From NCBI RefSeq assembly GCF_026278345.1, contig NZ_CP111085.1:1686001-1750000 (forward strand): a stretch of DNA of 64,000 nucleotides. The letters run 5' to 3'. The DNA is from Tellurirhabdus rosea. Lineage in GTDB: Bacteria; Bacteroidota; Bacteroidia; Cytophagales; Spirosomataceae. Both the position numbers and the translations under genes were made by a program. This document shows, in pieces, positions 18,803 through 26,931 of this stretch. Within the stretch, counting starts at the first letter, position 1. Every line of letters begins with the position of its first letter. The notes beneath the pieces are model-generated. The model worked only from the letters and a program-made list of their open reading frames with translations, was not told the origin of the DNA and made no database searches.

Positions 18803-18806
18803 GCAA

Positions 18807-19865
18807 TTAACGATTTGCGTACATGTCTTGGTAATACTTCTGGTAGTTGCCGGACGTGACGTTGTCGAGCCAGGACTGGTTTTGCAGGAACCAGTCCACC
18901 GTTTTTTCCAGCCCTTCGGCAAACTGCAGGGACGGCTCCCAGCCGAGTTCGGTTTTCAGCTTGGTGGAATCGATGGCGTACCGCAGATCGTGGCCGGCGC
19001 GGTCGGTGACGTACGTAATCAGTTGCGCGGAGGTTCCTTCCGGACGGCCCAGCTTACGGTCCATGATGCTGCAGAGCAGGTTCACCAGGTCGATATTTTT
19101 CCACTCGTTGAAACCGCCGATGTTGTAGGTATCCCCGGTTTGACCGTTGTGGAAAATGACGTCGATGGCGCGGGCGTGGTCGATGACGTAGAGCCAGTCG
19201 CGGACGTTTTCGCCCTTGCCGTAGACCGGCAGCGGCTTGTTGTTGCGGATGTTGTGAATCATCAGCGGAATCAGCTTCTCGGGGAAGTGATTCGGGCCGT
19301 AATTGTTGGAGCAGTTGGAGACAACCGTCGGCAGGCCGTAGGTATTCTGATACGCCCGTACAAAATGGTCCGAAGCCGCTTTGGAAGCAGAATACGGCGA
19401 TTTCGGATCATACGGAGTCGTTTCGGTGAAGAACTCGTCGGGGTTGTGCAGCGAGCCGTACACTTCGTCGGTCGAAACGTGGTAGAAGCGCTTGCCTGCA
19501 AAGCCCGACGGGGCCCAGCTGCTCTTGGCGGCGTTCAGCAGGTTGACCGTCCCTACGACGTTGGTCATCACAAACGACATGGGGTCGGAGATCGAGCGGT
19601 CCACGTGCGATTCGGCGGCCAGGTGAATCACGCCGTCAAACGACGTTTCCGCGAATAACTGGGCCAGAAACTCCGCGTCTGTGATGTCGCCTTTGACGAA
19701 CGTGTAGTTCGGCGAATTTTCGATGTCGGTGAGGTTTTCCAGGTTCCCGGCATAGGTCAGTTTATCCAGGTTGTAAATCTGGTACTCCGGATATTTCTGA
19801 ACGAACAGCCGGACCACATGCGAACCGATAAAGCCGGCCCCGCCGGTAATCAGAATCTTTTTCAT
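18807..19865 (-). CDS. rfbB: dTDP-glucose 4,6-dehydratase
   Basis: An NAD-dependent extended SDR that converts dTDP-glucose to dTDP-4-keto-6-deoxyglucose. The Rossmann motif is GGAGFIGSHVV (residues 7-17), with HLAAESHVDRSI near 80, the catalytic YxxxK in SPYSASKAASDHF, and the substrate-binding NCSNNYGPNHFPEKLIP. The 352-residue length is standard. It lies 49 nt after galE and 95 nt before rfbA on the same strand, a likely operon for nucleotide-sugar supply to cell-surface glycans. Confidence 0.95.
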   Translation of the reverse strand: MKKILITGGAGFIGSHVVRLFVQKYPEYQIYNLDKLTYAGNLENLTDIENSPNYTFVKGDITDAEFLAQLFAETSFDGVIHLAAESHVDRSISDPMSFVMTNVVGTVNLLNAAKSSWAPSGFAGKRFYHVSTDEVYGSLHNPDEFFTETTPYDPKSPYSASKAASDHFVRAYQNTYGLPTVVSNCSNNYGPNHFPEKLIPLMIHNIRNNKPLPVYGKGENVRDWLYVIDHARAIDVIFHNGQTGDTYNIGGFNEWKNIDLVNLLCSIMDRKLGRPEGTSAQLITYVTDRAGHDLRYAIDSTKLKTELGWEPSLQFAEGLEKTVDWFLQNQSWLDNVTSGNYQKYYQDMYANR

Positions 19866-19914
19866 TGTGTTTTGAGTCTCTGGTTTCGAAGTGCTGATGG
19901 AAGGGGCCCCGAAA

Positions 19915-20931
19915 CTACTTTTTTATTAAATTCTGCTGCCAGCGCCAAGCATCGCGCAGGCTGTCGGCAGCGGTAAGCTCGGCTTTCCAGCCCATCACGT
20001 TATTTACTTTATCGACCTGGGCGTAAATCTGCTCCACATCGCCCGCCCGGCGCGGCCCGATGGCATAATTCAGCTTCAGATTATTGACTTCCTCGAACGT
20101 TTTGATCAGTTCCAGCACCGTGTTGCCGTTGCCGGTTCCGACGTTGAAAATATCGTAGAAGCTGTCGGCTTCCTGCCGGTCGAGCAGGCGCAGGGCCTGC
20201 ACGTGCGCCCGGGCCAGGTCCACGACGTGGATGTAGTCACGGATGCAGGTTCCGTCCGGCGTGTTGTAATCGCTCCCGAAAATGGTAATTTTTTCGCGCA
20301 TGCCAGCGGCGGCCTGGGTGATAAACGGCACCAGGTTGCTCGGAACGCCCAGCGGCAGTTCGCCGATCAGCCCGGACGGATGCGCCCCGATGGGGTTGAA
20401 ATACCGCAGCGCCACGGCCCGGATCGGTGCTTTCGCCGCCACCGTGTCCCGGATGATGTCTTCGCAAATGGCTTTGGTATTTCCGTAGGGCGACTGGGCG
20501 GGCTTGCGGGGTGTCGCTTCGGTCACCGGCAGTTGATCCGGCTGGCCGTAGACCGTACAGGAAGAGGAAAACACGAAATTTCTGACTCCGTACTGCTGCA
20601 TGGTCTCCAGCAGCAGCATCGTGGAATCGAGGTTGTTCCGGTAGTATTTGAGCGGCTGTTCGACCGATTCCCCGACGGCTTTGTAGGCTGCAAAGTGAAT
20701 CACGCCTTCGATCTGTTCATCACGGAAGATGCGGTGAAGCGCGTCGGCGTTGTTGCAGTCTTCGGAATAACAGATGACCTCGCGGCCCAGAATCTGCCGG
20801 AGCCCGTCGAGAACCGACGTTTCCGAATTGGAGAAATTGTCGATAATGACCGGCTCGTATCCGGCGTTTACTAATTCGACGACGGTATGCGAACCAATAA
20901 AGCCTGCCCCGCCCGTTACCAGTATTTTCAT
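19915..20931 (-). CDS. galE: UDP-glucose 4-epimerase
   Basis: Interconverts UDP-glucose and UDP-galactose with bound NAD. Motifs: TGGAGFIGSHTVVELVNAG at the N-terminus, FAAYKAVGESVEQPLKYY near 85, catalytic Tyr/Lys in SPYGNTKAICEDI, and the substrate-binding LRYFNPIGAHPSGLIGE. The length of 338 residues is normal. It is the first gene of galE-rfbB-rfbA, with a promoter candidate in the long leader at 21077-21108. It is divergent from the SirB1-like gene. Confidence 0.95.
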   Translation of the reverse strand: MKILVTGGAGFIGSHTVVELVNAGYEPVIIDNFSNSETSVLDGLRQILGREVICYSEDCNNADALHRIFRDEQIEGVIHFAAYKAVGESVEQPLKYYRNNLDSTMLLLETMQQYGVRNFVFSSSCTVYGQPDQLPVTEATPRKPAQSPYGNTKAICEDIIRDTVAAKAPIRAVALRYFNPIGAHPSGLIGELPLGVPSNLVPFITQAAAGMREKITIFGSDYNTPDGTCIRDYIHVVDLARAHVQALRLLDRQEADSFYDIFNVGTGNGNTVLELIKTFEEVNNLKLNYAIGPRRAGDVEQIYAQVDKVNNVMGWKAELTAADSLRDAWRWQQNLIKK

Positions 20932-21076
20932 TTGCTATGGGTTACGATCTTGTTTGCTTCGCTGTCTGGCAACTACCGGACCGTCCCTCGGTGATCGAAC
21001 AAAAATTGAGCCGAAGCGGTAAACTTCCCGGAGGTCAAATTTTGTTCTCTTCCCGGAGCTGTTCTGCGAACGTGGG

Positions 21077-21108
21077 CAAAAGTAGGAAATATGGCAGCTT
21101 TCTTAAAA
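21077..21108 (-). promoter_or_regulatory. Promoter candidate for galE-rfbB-rfbA
   Basis: The minus strand has TTTT (21105-21108), a 20-nt spacer and TACTTTTG (21077-21084), which matches the TTTG-N19-21-TAnnTTTG layout with one mismatch. The leader to the galE ATG would be about 140 nt. The remaining 250-nt divergent region shows nothing else. Confidence 0.5.
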
Positions 21109-21183
21109 TTGTTTTTATCTTGGGGGACGGTTACCGGAACGGTTATCAGGTAGATAGCGAGGCACCTCCTTCCGCAAACAGGC

Positions 21184-22059
21184 ATGATGAACGATACCGA
21201 AATTAAAGCATTAATATCGCTGCTGGACGACGAAGACCACGAAATCACGGAACATGTCGAACAGCGCATCCGGGAACTGGGCGGACAAATGATTCCGTAT
21301 CTGGAGACCGAATGGGAAGGCAGTTTCAACCCGGTGGTGCAGAAAAAAATCGAGGAGCTGATCCACGACCTGCAGTATCAGTCTGTTCTTGAACGCATTA
21401 AAATCTGGAAAGAAGGCGGCGGGCTCGATCTGCTCGAAGGGTTGTGGATTGTGGCGACGTACCAGTATCCGGACCTGTCGCTGGAAAATCTGCGGCGGGA
21501 CATCGAGCAACTGTACTACAAAGTCTGGCTGGAAGTGCGTACCGATATGCATCCGGTGGACCAGATCAAAACGCTCAATAACGTTTTTTTCAACAATCTG
21601 AAATTTGCCGCCAACACCAAGCACTTCCATTCTCCGGCCAATTCGATGATCAATGTGGTGCTGGAAACGCGCCGCGGCAACCCCATTTCGCTCTGCGTGA
21701 TCTATATGCTGATTGCGCAGAAGCTCGGAATTCCAGTGTACGGCGTTAACCTGCCGAGCCTGTTTGTGCTGACGTACAAGCAGGGTACGACGCAGTTTTA
21801 CATCAACGTCTTCAACCGCGGACTGGTCTTTTCCAAATCGGATATCGACCATTATATCGGACAGTTGAACCTGAAGCAGAACGACACGTTTTACCAGCCC
21901 TGTTCGCACGTGGACATCATCCGGCGGGTCCTGCGCAACCTGATGCTGGCCTTCGAAAAAAACGGCGATACGGCCCGGGTACAGGAAGTAGAACGGATCA
22001 TGGACGCCATCCAGGACGAGGACGCCGCTCCGCCCATGTCGGATTATACGAACAAGTAA
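21184..22059 (+). CDS. SirB1/transglutaminase-like family protein
   Basis: A 291-residue cytoplasmic protein of the SirB1 N-terminal/transglutaminase-like superfamily. A helical N-terminus (DDEDHEITEHVEQRIRELG) is followed by a transglutaminase-like core containing HFHSPANSMINVVLETRRG, NPISLCVIYMLIAQKLGIP and YGVNLPSLFVL; the last block ends with LVFSKSDIDHYIGQL. The Cys in the ISLCV block is where the nucleophile would sit. The exact biochemical role of this family is not established. It is divergent from galE and convergent with the phosphopantetheinyl transferase. Confidence 0.8.
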   Translation: MMNDTEIKALISLLDDEDHEITEHVEQRIRELGGQMIPYLETEWEGSFNPVVQKKIEELIHDLQYQSVLERIKIWKEGGGLDLLEGLWIVATYQYPDLSLENLRRDIEQLYYKVWLEVRTDMHPVDQIKTLNNVFFNNLKFAANTKHFHSPANSMINVVLETRRGNPISLCVIYMLIAQKLGIPVYGVNLPSLFVLTYKQGTTQFYINVFNRGLVFSKSDIDHYIGQLNLKQNDTFYQPCSHVDIIRRVLRNLMLAFEKNGDTARVQEVERIMDAIQDEDAAPPMSDYTNK

Positions 22060-22063
22060 GCCC

Positions 22064-22126
22064 GTAACCCGGAGTGATACTCCGGGCTTGCTGCTGAGAA
22101 GTGCCCGGAGTATCACTCCGGGTTAC
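22064..22126. terminator. Perfect 24-bp inverted repeat between convergent genes
   Basis: Arms 22064-22087 and 22103-22126 are exact complements with a 15-nt loop. Each arm contains the nested palindrome CCCGGAGTGATACTCCGGG. The right arm overlaps the stop codon of the phosphopantetheinyl transferase. A bidirectional terminator is the simplest reading, although no T tract follows. Confidence 0.6.
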
Positions 22127-22755
22127 AGGGCAACGGCCACCAGTCCCGGCCCGATTTTCAGACAGTAAATCGTCAGCTCGACTACGTATTCCGGCAGCCG
22201 GACGTGGCCCACCAGCCGCTCGGCCCCGTCGGCGAACGGCTCAACGTGCAAATGCTCCCGAAAGGTCAGCTGCCGTTTGCCGTACAGTTTGTACAGGGCT
22301 TCCTTGGCGCACCAGTACACGGCCAGGCGATCCAGGTCGCCGGCCGCATGCTCGATTTCGCTGTCTGACAAAACACGCGGCACCACGCGCTTCAACTGCT
22401 TCCGCAGCGGTTCGGCATCAATTCCGACGGGGCGTGTCCGGTGCAGCGCGGCGGCGGCCCAGCCGTGGGTGTGCGAGAGCGAAATCCGGGCGCTTTGGCT
22501 TTTCAGATGCGGCTTTCCGTGTTCATCCTTTTCCAGACCGGCATACGCCAGCCCTTCCTCGCTGGTCAGGTACTGCATGGCTACCCGGCAGGCCAGCCAT
22601 TCGGCCCGCTGGCCGGGATGCGTGATGCCGCTCAGGTCCTGTTCCTCCTCGCCCGTCAGACGCAAAAGCGGTCGCAGATCGGCTTCCTCTTCTTCAATTT
22701 TCCACAACGCCACCGAGCAATCGGCGTTCAGACGCAGCATCTGGTGCAAAGGCAT
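22123..22755 (-). CDS. 4'-phosphopantetheinyl transferase superfamily protein (Sfp-like)
   Basis: Transfers the phosphopantetheine arm of CoA to a serine on carrier proteins. The Sfp/AcpT hallmarks are ISLSHTHGWAAAAL, GIDAEPL (Mg-binding Asp and Glu) and YWCAKEALYKLYGKRQLTF (Glu and Lys). The length of 210 residues fits the Sfp-like class. A TATTTTTG -7 element lies 24 nt upstream. The natural carrier-protein partner is not in this window. Confidence 0.88.
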   Translation of the reverse strand: MPLHQMLRLNADCSVALWKIEEEEADLRPLLRLTGEEEQDLSGITHPGQRAEWLACRVAMQYLTSEEGLAYAGLEKDEHGKPHLKSQSARISLSHTHGWAAAALHRTRPVGIDAEPLRKQLKRVVPRVLSDSEIEHAAGDLDRLAVYWCAKEALYKLYGKRQLTFREHLHVEPFADGAERLVGHVRLPEYVVELTIYCLKIGPGLVAVAL

Positions 22756-22778
22756 TCGGTATTCCGGTTAATTTTGAG

Positions 22779-22786
22779 CAAAAATA
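22779..22786 (-). promoter_or_regulatory. Bacteroidota -7 element (TATTTTTG) for the phosphopantetheinyl transferase
   Basis: An exact TAnnTTTG match on the minus strand, 24 nt before the ATG at 22755. Confidence 0.45.
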
Positions 22787-22793
22787 AGAAACC

Positions 22794-22892
22794 GTAGTCA
22801 GTGAATAGTGGTCAGTGTAACAGTGATTAGTACTTCGCTGTGAGTATAGTGCTGGCGAAGCCACTGTTCACTGACTACTGTCCACTGACCAC
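22794..22892. repeat. Intergenic inverted repeat with GTCAGTG-word arms
   Basis: The left arm 22794-22825 and right arm 22862-22892 are near-complementary runs of the words GTCAGTG and CAGTGAATAGTG. The centre carries TTCGCTG and GGCGAAGCC. It lies between divergent genes and belongs to the word-tandem hairpin family. Confidence 0.75.
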
Positions 22893-22899
22893 TCTTCCT

Positions 22900-23817
22900 A
22901 TGAACGTCCAAAAAATCGATACGTTTGCCGGGCACCGCGATTGCGTGTATGCGCTGGCTCCCGGTCCGGCGCCGGGGCAGTTCTTCTCGTCGGGGGCCGA
23001 CGGGCTGGTCGTCAGCTGGCAACTCCAGCGGCCGGACCTCGGGCAACTGCTGGCGCGCGTTCCCGCTTCGGTCTACGCCCTGGCCTACGATCCCGACCGC
23101 AACCACCTCTGGATCGGGCAGAATTTCGACGGCGTTCATCTGGTAGACCCCGTTACTAAGGCCGAGGTGCACTCCGTCCGGATTACCAATTCGGCAATTT
23201 TCGACATTAAGTTTCTCAACAATCTGGCCCTAGTGGCTCTGTCCGACGGCGTGCTGGTGGTCATGGACACCGCGGGGCTGCCCGACGAAGCGCCCGTCGT
23301 CCGCAAGCATCTGAAAGCCTCGGAGAGCAACGCCCGGGCCATTGCCGTGCATCCGGAGCAACCGGTTTTTGCCGTAGGCTACAGCGACGCCATCATCCGG
23401 ATTTTCGATGCCGAAACCCTGACGCTGCGGCAAGTTCTGACGGGCCATACCAACTCCGTCTTCACCGTTCAGTATTCGCCGGACGGCCGTTTTCTGCTTT
23501 CCGGCGGTCGTGACGCTCACCTGAAAGTCTGGGACGTGGCCGCCGGTTACGTACCGATTCACGACATTCCGGCCCATCTGTACGCCATCAACCACCTGGC
23601 GTATAGCCCGGACGGAACCCTTTTTGCTACCGGCAGCATGGACAAGGCCGTAAAAATCTGGGATGCCGCCACGTTTCGGCTGCTGAAAGTCATCGACCGC
23701 GCCCGCCATGCCGGACACGGCACATCCGTCAACCGGCTCTGGTGGTCCGATTTTCGGAACCAGTTGGTTTCGTGCAGTGACGACCGGCTGATTTCGGTTT
23801 GGGAAGTGGGCCGATAA
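22900..23817 (+). CDS. WD40-repeat protein
   Basis: A 305-residue beta-propeller protein from the ATG at 22900; the frame before it is the intergenic repeat. Repeats are marked by GHRDCVYAL...VSWQL, NNLALVALSDGVLVVMD, GHTNSVFTVQYSPDGRFLLSGGRDAHLKVWD, YSPDGTLFATGSMDKAVKIWD and NQLVSCSDDRLISVWEVGR, which gives about seven blades. There is no signal peptide, so it is probably cytoplasmic and acts as a scaffold; the partner is unknown. The DivIVA-domain gene follows on the same strand. Confidence 0.88.
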   Translation: MNVQKIDTFAGHRDCVYALAPGPAPGQFFSSGADGLVVSWQLQRPDLGQLLARVPASVYALAYDPDRNHLWIGQNFDGVHLVDPVTKAEVHSVRITNSAIFDIKFLNNLALVALSDGVLVVMDTAGLPDEAPVVRKHLKASESNARAIAVHPEQPVFAVGYSDAIIRIFDAETLTLRQVLTGHTNSVFTVQYSPDGRFLLSGGRDAHLKVWDVAAGYVPIHDIPAHLYAINHLAYSPDGTLFATGSMDKAVKIWDAATFRLLKVIDRARHAGHGTSVNRLWWSDFRNQLVSCSDDRLISVWEVGR

Positions 23818-23868
23818 GTAAACAAAATGCGCTTCGGGTGCTTTTTTCGGTATTTTTTTTAACAAAAA

Positions 23869-23901
23869 ATTGATATTTACCGGCACACCGGGTTACTTTT
23901 A
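23869..23901 (+). promoter_or_regulatory. Promoter candidate for the DivIVA-domain gene
   Basis: ATTG (23869-23872), a 21-nt spacer and TACTTTTA (23894-23901); each box has one mismatch to TTTG and TAnnTTTG. The ATG is 45 nt further on. Confidence 0.45.
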
Positions 23902-23945
23902 TACAATACACGGTGATGACCAATCACCCCAACGCCCTTTTGAAT

Positions 23946-24818
23946 ATGAAAATTACGCCCATCGAAATACGTCAGCACACGTTCGAAAAAGCTCTGCGCG
24001 GTTACCGGACAGACGAAGTGGAAGCTTTTCTGGCGTCATTATCGCAGGAATGGGAACGCGTTCTGAGCGAACAGAAAATGCTCAAAATGCAGCTCGAACT
24101 GGCTGAAAAAGAACTGAATAAATTAAAGGAAATTGAGCATACGCTGTTTAAAACGCTCAAAATTGCGGAAGACAACAGCACCCAGATGCGTGACCAGGCC
24201 GAACGGGCTTCCGAACAACTCGTCATGGAAGCCAAAACACGGGCCGAACAGATCGAAGCCGATGCCCGCAAAAAATCGGCCCTGATGATGCAGGATGCCG
24301 AAAATCAGGCCCGGTTCCTCAAAGACAGCATTGCCAACGACCTGCGGTCGATGGAGCACGACTTCAAAGCCATGGAACGCTACCGGGACAACCTCGTTTC
24401 GCAGGTCCGGACGCTGGCCTCCAACGCCATGGACAGCATCGAACGGTTTGAGCGGAAATACAGCCAGCAGTCGATGCAGGGTAAACTCGACGAACTGACC
24501 GCCCAGGCGCCCGCCGACGACACCGCCGCGCCGGCCATAGCCGCCGAAGCCGATGATTTCGAAACCGTTCTGACCACGAACGATACGCCGGAGACGCCGA
24601 CCTCCCCGGATAGCTATTATCCGGAAGCCGCCGCGGTCCTCGACGAAGACCCGGTGATGGCCCAGGCCACCGAAGCCGGCGAGGCCGGACTGCCTGTCGT
24701 AGAGCCGATTGAAGAGCCGACCCCGCCAGCGGCGTCCCACGACCCGGATTTACAGCCCGTTCCGGAAGAGCAAAGTTCGGCGACAAAAACCGGCGGTTCG
24801 TTCTTCGACCAGATTTAA
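23946..24818 (+). CDS. DivIVA-domain coiled-coil protein
   Basis: The N-terminus MKITPIEIRQHTFEKALRGY followed by DEVEAFLASLSQEWE is the DivIVA/GpsB membrane-binding module, which marks curved or septal membranes. A long coiled coil follows (about 35-185) with heptad-like Glu/Lys/Leu spacing. The tail (about 190-290) is acidic and Pro/Ala/Glu-rich, probably disordered, and ends GGSFFDQI. The ATG at 23946 is chosen because the family motif begins there; an upstream ATG would add 11 residues. A cell-division or shape role is known for the family and only inferred here. Confidence 0.88.
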   Translation: MKITPIEIRQHTFEKALRGYRTDEVEAFLASLSQEWERVLSEQKMLKMQLELAEKELNKLKEIEHTLFKTLKIAEDNSTQMRDQAERASEQLVMEAKTRAEQIEADARKKSALMMQDAENQARFLKDSIANDLRSMEHDFKAMERYRDNLVSQVRTLASNAMDSIERFERKYSQQSMQGKLDELTAQAPADDTAAPAIAAEADDFETVLTTNDTPETPTSPDSYYPEAAAVLDEDPVMAQATEAGEAGLPVVEPIEEPTPPAASHDPDLQPVPEEQSSATKTGGSFFDQI

Positions 24819-24823
24819 ACCCC

Positions 24824-24855
24824 AAGGCTGGCCCGCAGGTCAGCCTTTTTCTTTA
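24824..24855 (+). terminator. Terminator of the DivIVA-domain gene
   Basis: AAGGCTG pairs with CAGCCTT around a 10-nt loop, followed by TTTTCTTTATTTT, just after the stop at 24818. Confidence 0.65.
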
Positions 24856-24910
24856 TTTTCGCCCCCAACAACATTGTCAGGCATGGTCATTAACGGTCCT
24901 TTTGGGCCGG

Positions 24911-25276
24911 ATGGCAATAACCAGCATGGGCACTATCTCACTCGAAGGACTTGAATTTTTCGCGTATCACGGTTTTTACGACGAAGAACAGAAGATCGGC
25001 AACAAATACTCCGTCGATATCACCGTAACGACCGATTTTACGGAAGCTGCCCGCCGCGACCGGCTTAGTGCAACGGTCAATTACGAAGAGCTTTACCGCA
25101 TCACCCACGAAGCCATGCAGCGCCCGGCCCGTCTGCTGGAACACATTGCCCACACGATTATCGAAGAAATAAAGAAAAAGTATCCGGATGTCGCCAGTGT
25201 CGAAGTGAGCGTTTCCAAGTTCAATCCGCCGGTGGGCGGCGTGTGCCACCGGGCCAGAATTACCCTTCGGGAATAA
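24911..25276 (+). CDS. folB: Dihydroneopterin aldolase
   Basis: Cleaves 7,8-dihydroneopterin in folate synthesis. The family motifs are ISLEGLEFFAYHGFYDEEQ (Tyr and His of the active site region), SATVNYEELYRITHEAM (with the conserved Glu), RLLEHIAHTI and SVSKFNPPVGGVCHRARITL (with the catalytic-loop Lys). It has about 121 residues. Three in-frame ATGs occur (24902, 24911, 24926), and the third, MGTISLEG, is also plausible. It is followed 35 nt later by a methyltransferase gene on the same strand. Confidence 0.92.
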   Translation: MAITSMGTISLEGLEFFAYHGFYDEEQKIGNKYSVDITVTTDFTEAARRDRLSATVNYEELYRITHEAMQRPARLLEHIAHTIIEEIKKKYPDVASVEVSVSKFNPPVGGVCHRARITLRE

Positions 25277-25311
25277 CGCGCCCAGACCTGATCCGAAATT
25301 ATTCCAACCCT

Positions 25312-26265
25312 ATGACTTGTCGAATTTGCGGAAACGCGGAAGGAAATGCGCTGTACCGGGCACGCGAAATGATGCTCGGGACCCGGGAAGAATTCACCTA
25401 TTTTCAATGCCGCCAGTGCCTTTGCCTTCAGATTGAAACCATTCCGGCCGATTTGGCGAAGTATTATCCAACGGATTACAATGGCTTTGCCGCCCCGCGG
25501 CGGGCCGTCTACGAAGGCGTCAAAGGGTTCGTGCGCAAAGCCCGTTACGCCGCCGCCCTCTTTCCCAATTCCGCTTTTGCCGGACTGCTCAACAGTCTGA
25601 TGCAGGCCGAACAGTACGAAATTCTGGGTCACGTAGGCGTCCGGACCGACTCCCGGATTCTGGATGTGGGCTGTGGGCAGGGCAGTTACCTTTACCCCCT
25701 GTATGAACTGGGCATGAAAAACGTCCAGGGTGTGGACCCGTTCATCCCCGATTCGCTTCTCTACCCGAACGGGTACAAAGTGGAGAAAAAATTTCTGGAA
25801 GACGTTTCGGGTCAATGGGATGTGCTGATTTTCAACCACTCCTACGAACACGTTCCCGATCCGCTGGCGACCCTGCAGGCGGCGGCGAGGCTGCTGGCCG
25901 ATCAGGGGACCTGCCTGATCCGGATTCCCACGGTGTCTTCTTACGCCTGGGAGCATTACCGGACCGACTGGTTTCAGCTCGATGCGCCCCGGCATCTGTA
26001 CCTGCATTCCGTGGAAAGCATGACCCTGCTGGCCGGGCAGGCAGGGCTGAAACTGATCGACGTGCGATACGACTCCGACAGCGCCCAGTTTGTCCATAGC
26101 GAAAAGTACAAACGGAACATTGCCATGTATGAAGACGCCTCCGCTCTGTATTCGTCAAAAGTGGACCGCAAGCTGAAAAAAATGGCGTATCAGCGGCAGG
26201 CGGAAAAACTCAATCAGGAAAAGAAAGGCGACCAGGCCGCCTTCATTCTTCAGAAACAGCCCTAA
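25312..26265 (+). CDS. Class I SAM-dependent methyltransferase with N-terminal Cys cluster
   Basis: A 317-residue protein. The N-terminus has CRICG and, 30 residues later, CRQC, a probable zinc-binding pair seen in C-methyltransferases and related enzymes. The SAM-binding motif I is ILDVGCGQGSYL (about 120-131), with later VDPFIPD, WDVLIFNHSYEHVPDP and LADQGTCLIRIPT. The C-terminal region is Lys/Gln-rich and helical. A substrate such as a nucleotide sugar or lipid is possible but not determined. The ATG at 25312 is chosen because an earlier frame overlaps folB and lacks family features. Confidence 0.8.
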   Translation: MTCRICGNAEGNALYRAREMMLGTREEFTYFQCRQCLCLQIETIPADLAKYYPTDYNGFAAPRRAVYEGVKGFVRKARYAAALFPNSAFAGLLNSLMQAEQYEILGHVGVRTDSRILDVGCGQGSYLYPLYELGMKNVQGVDPFIPDSLLYPNGYKVEKKFLEDVSGQWDVLIFNHSYEHVPDPLATLQAAARLLADQGTCLIRIPTVSSYAWEHYRTDWFQLDAPRHLYLHSVESMTLLAGQAGLKLIDVRYDSDSAQFVHSEKYKRNIAMYEDASALYSSKVDRKLKKMAYQRQAEKLNQEKKGDQAAFILQKQP

Positions 26266-26267
26266 AA

Positions 26268-26302
26268 CAAAACGGCCCGCTTCAGGAAAGCGGGCCGTTT
26301 TG
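26268..26302. terminator. Bidirectional terminator between the methyltransferase and ytxJ
   Basis: A perfect 15-bp stem (CAAAACGGCCCGCTT and its complement) with a 5-nt loop and A/T-rich ends on both strands, between convergent genes. Confidence 0.85.
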
Positions 26303-26321
26303 CTGAATCTATAACGCAACA

Positions 26322-26660
26322 TCAGGCTTGTACCACCTGATCTTTCAGACTGTCAAACGAAATCGCCATGTGCGAAGCGTCGTACACGCACTCCCCGTTC
26401 TGAATCAGCAGCACCTGCGGCGACTGGTGTTCCACTTCGAACTCTTCGGCAACCTGATTGGAAACCGAACGGTACGAGATCAAATCCAGGTAGTAAGGCT
26501 TGATTCCCGCGGCCTCGTTCCAGCTCCGTTCGAGGCGGCTCAGCGCCATGGCGCTGATCGAACAGCGGGTACTGTGTTTGAAGATCAAAACCGGTTGTCC
26601 GGCCGACTCCTGTTTAATTGCTTCGAGCTGCGCTCCGTCTTGCAGTTTATTCCAATTCAT
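26322..26660 (-). CDS. ytxJ: Bacillithiol-system redox-active protein YtxJ
   Basis: A 112-residue thioredoxin-fold protein, proposed monothiol bacilliredoxin. Motifs: VLIFKHSTRCSISAMALSRL, where the cysteine in TRCSIS takes the active-site position, YYLDLISYRSVSNQVAEEF, and HQSPQVLLIQNGECVYDASH. This family occurs in bacteria that use bacillithiol, which includes many Cytophagales. It converges on the methyltransferase gene across a shared terminator. Confidence 0.92.
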   Translation of the reverse strand: MNWNKLQDGAQLEAIKQESAGQPVLIFKHSTRCSISAMALSRLERSWNEAAGIKPYYLDLISYRSVSNQVAEEFEVEHQSPQVLLIQNGECVYDASHMAISFDSLKDQVVQA

Positions 26661-26726
26661 TGATTTGAATGCTGTATTCGTTTGTTATAAAGCATTTTGG
26701 GCGGAAAAAGTTCAACCCACCCCTGC

Positions 26727-26820
26727 CAGGGTCTTCGACCGCTTACAGGGGTGCTCCCCCAACATTCAAAGCTCCTGAAAGGGTTCCAGGACCTTAAACC
26801 TGTCAGGGTCTTCAACCGCT
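26727..26820. repeat. Two copies of a CAGGGTCTTCRACCGCT element
   Basis: CAGGGTCTTCGACCGCT (26727-26743) and CAGGGTCTTCAACCGCT (26804-26820) differ at one base. Each sits in a degenerate CCTG...CAGG context in the 270-nt ytxJ-waaA gap. No mobile-element gene is nearby. Confidence 0.6.
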
Positions 26821-26899
26821 AAAAGGGTTCTCTATCCAGTATTCGGCAAGAACCTATGGCGGTCAGGTCCGTTGCCCGCCGACCGGGGCGGGAAATTCG

Positions 26900-26907
26900 T
26901 AGCTTTG
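26900..26907 (+). promoter_or_regulatory. Bacteroidota -7 element (TAGCTTTG) for waaA
   Basis: An exact TAnnTTTG match 24 nt before the TTG start at 26932. The short leader supports that start. Confidence 0.5.
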
Positions 26908-26931
26908 CCGCAGTAACCAAACAGCATTCTT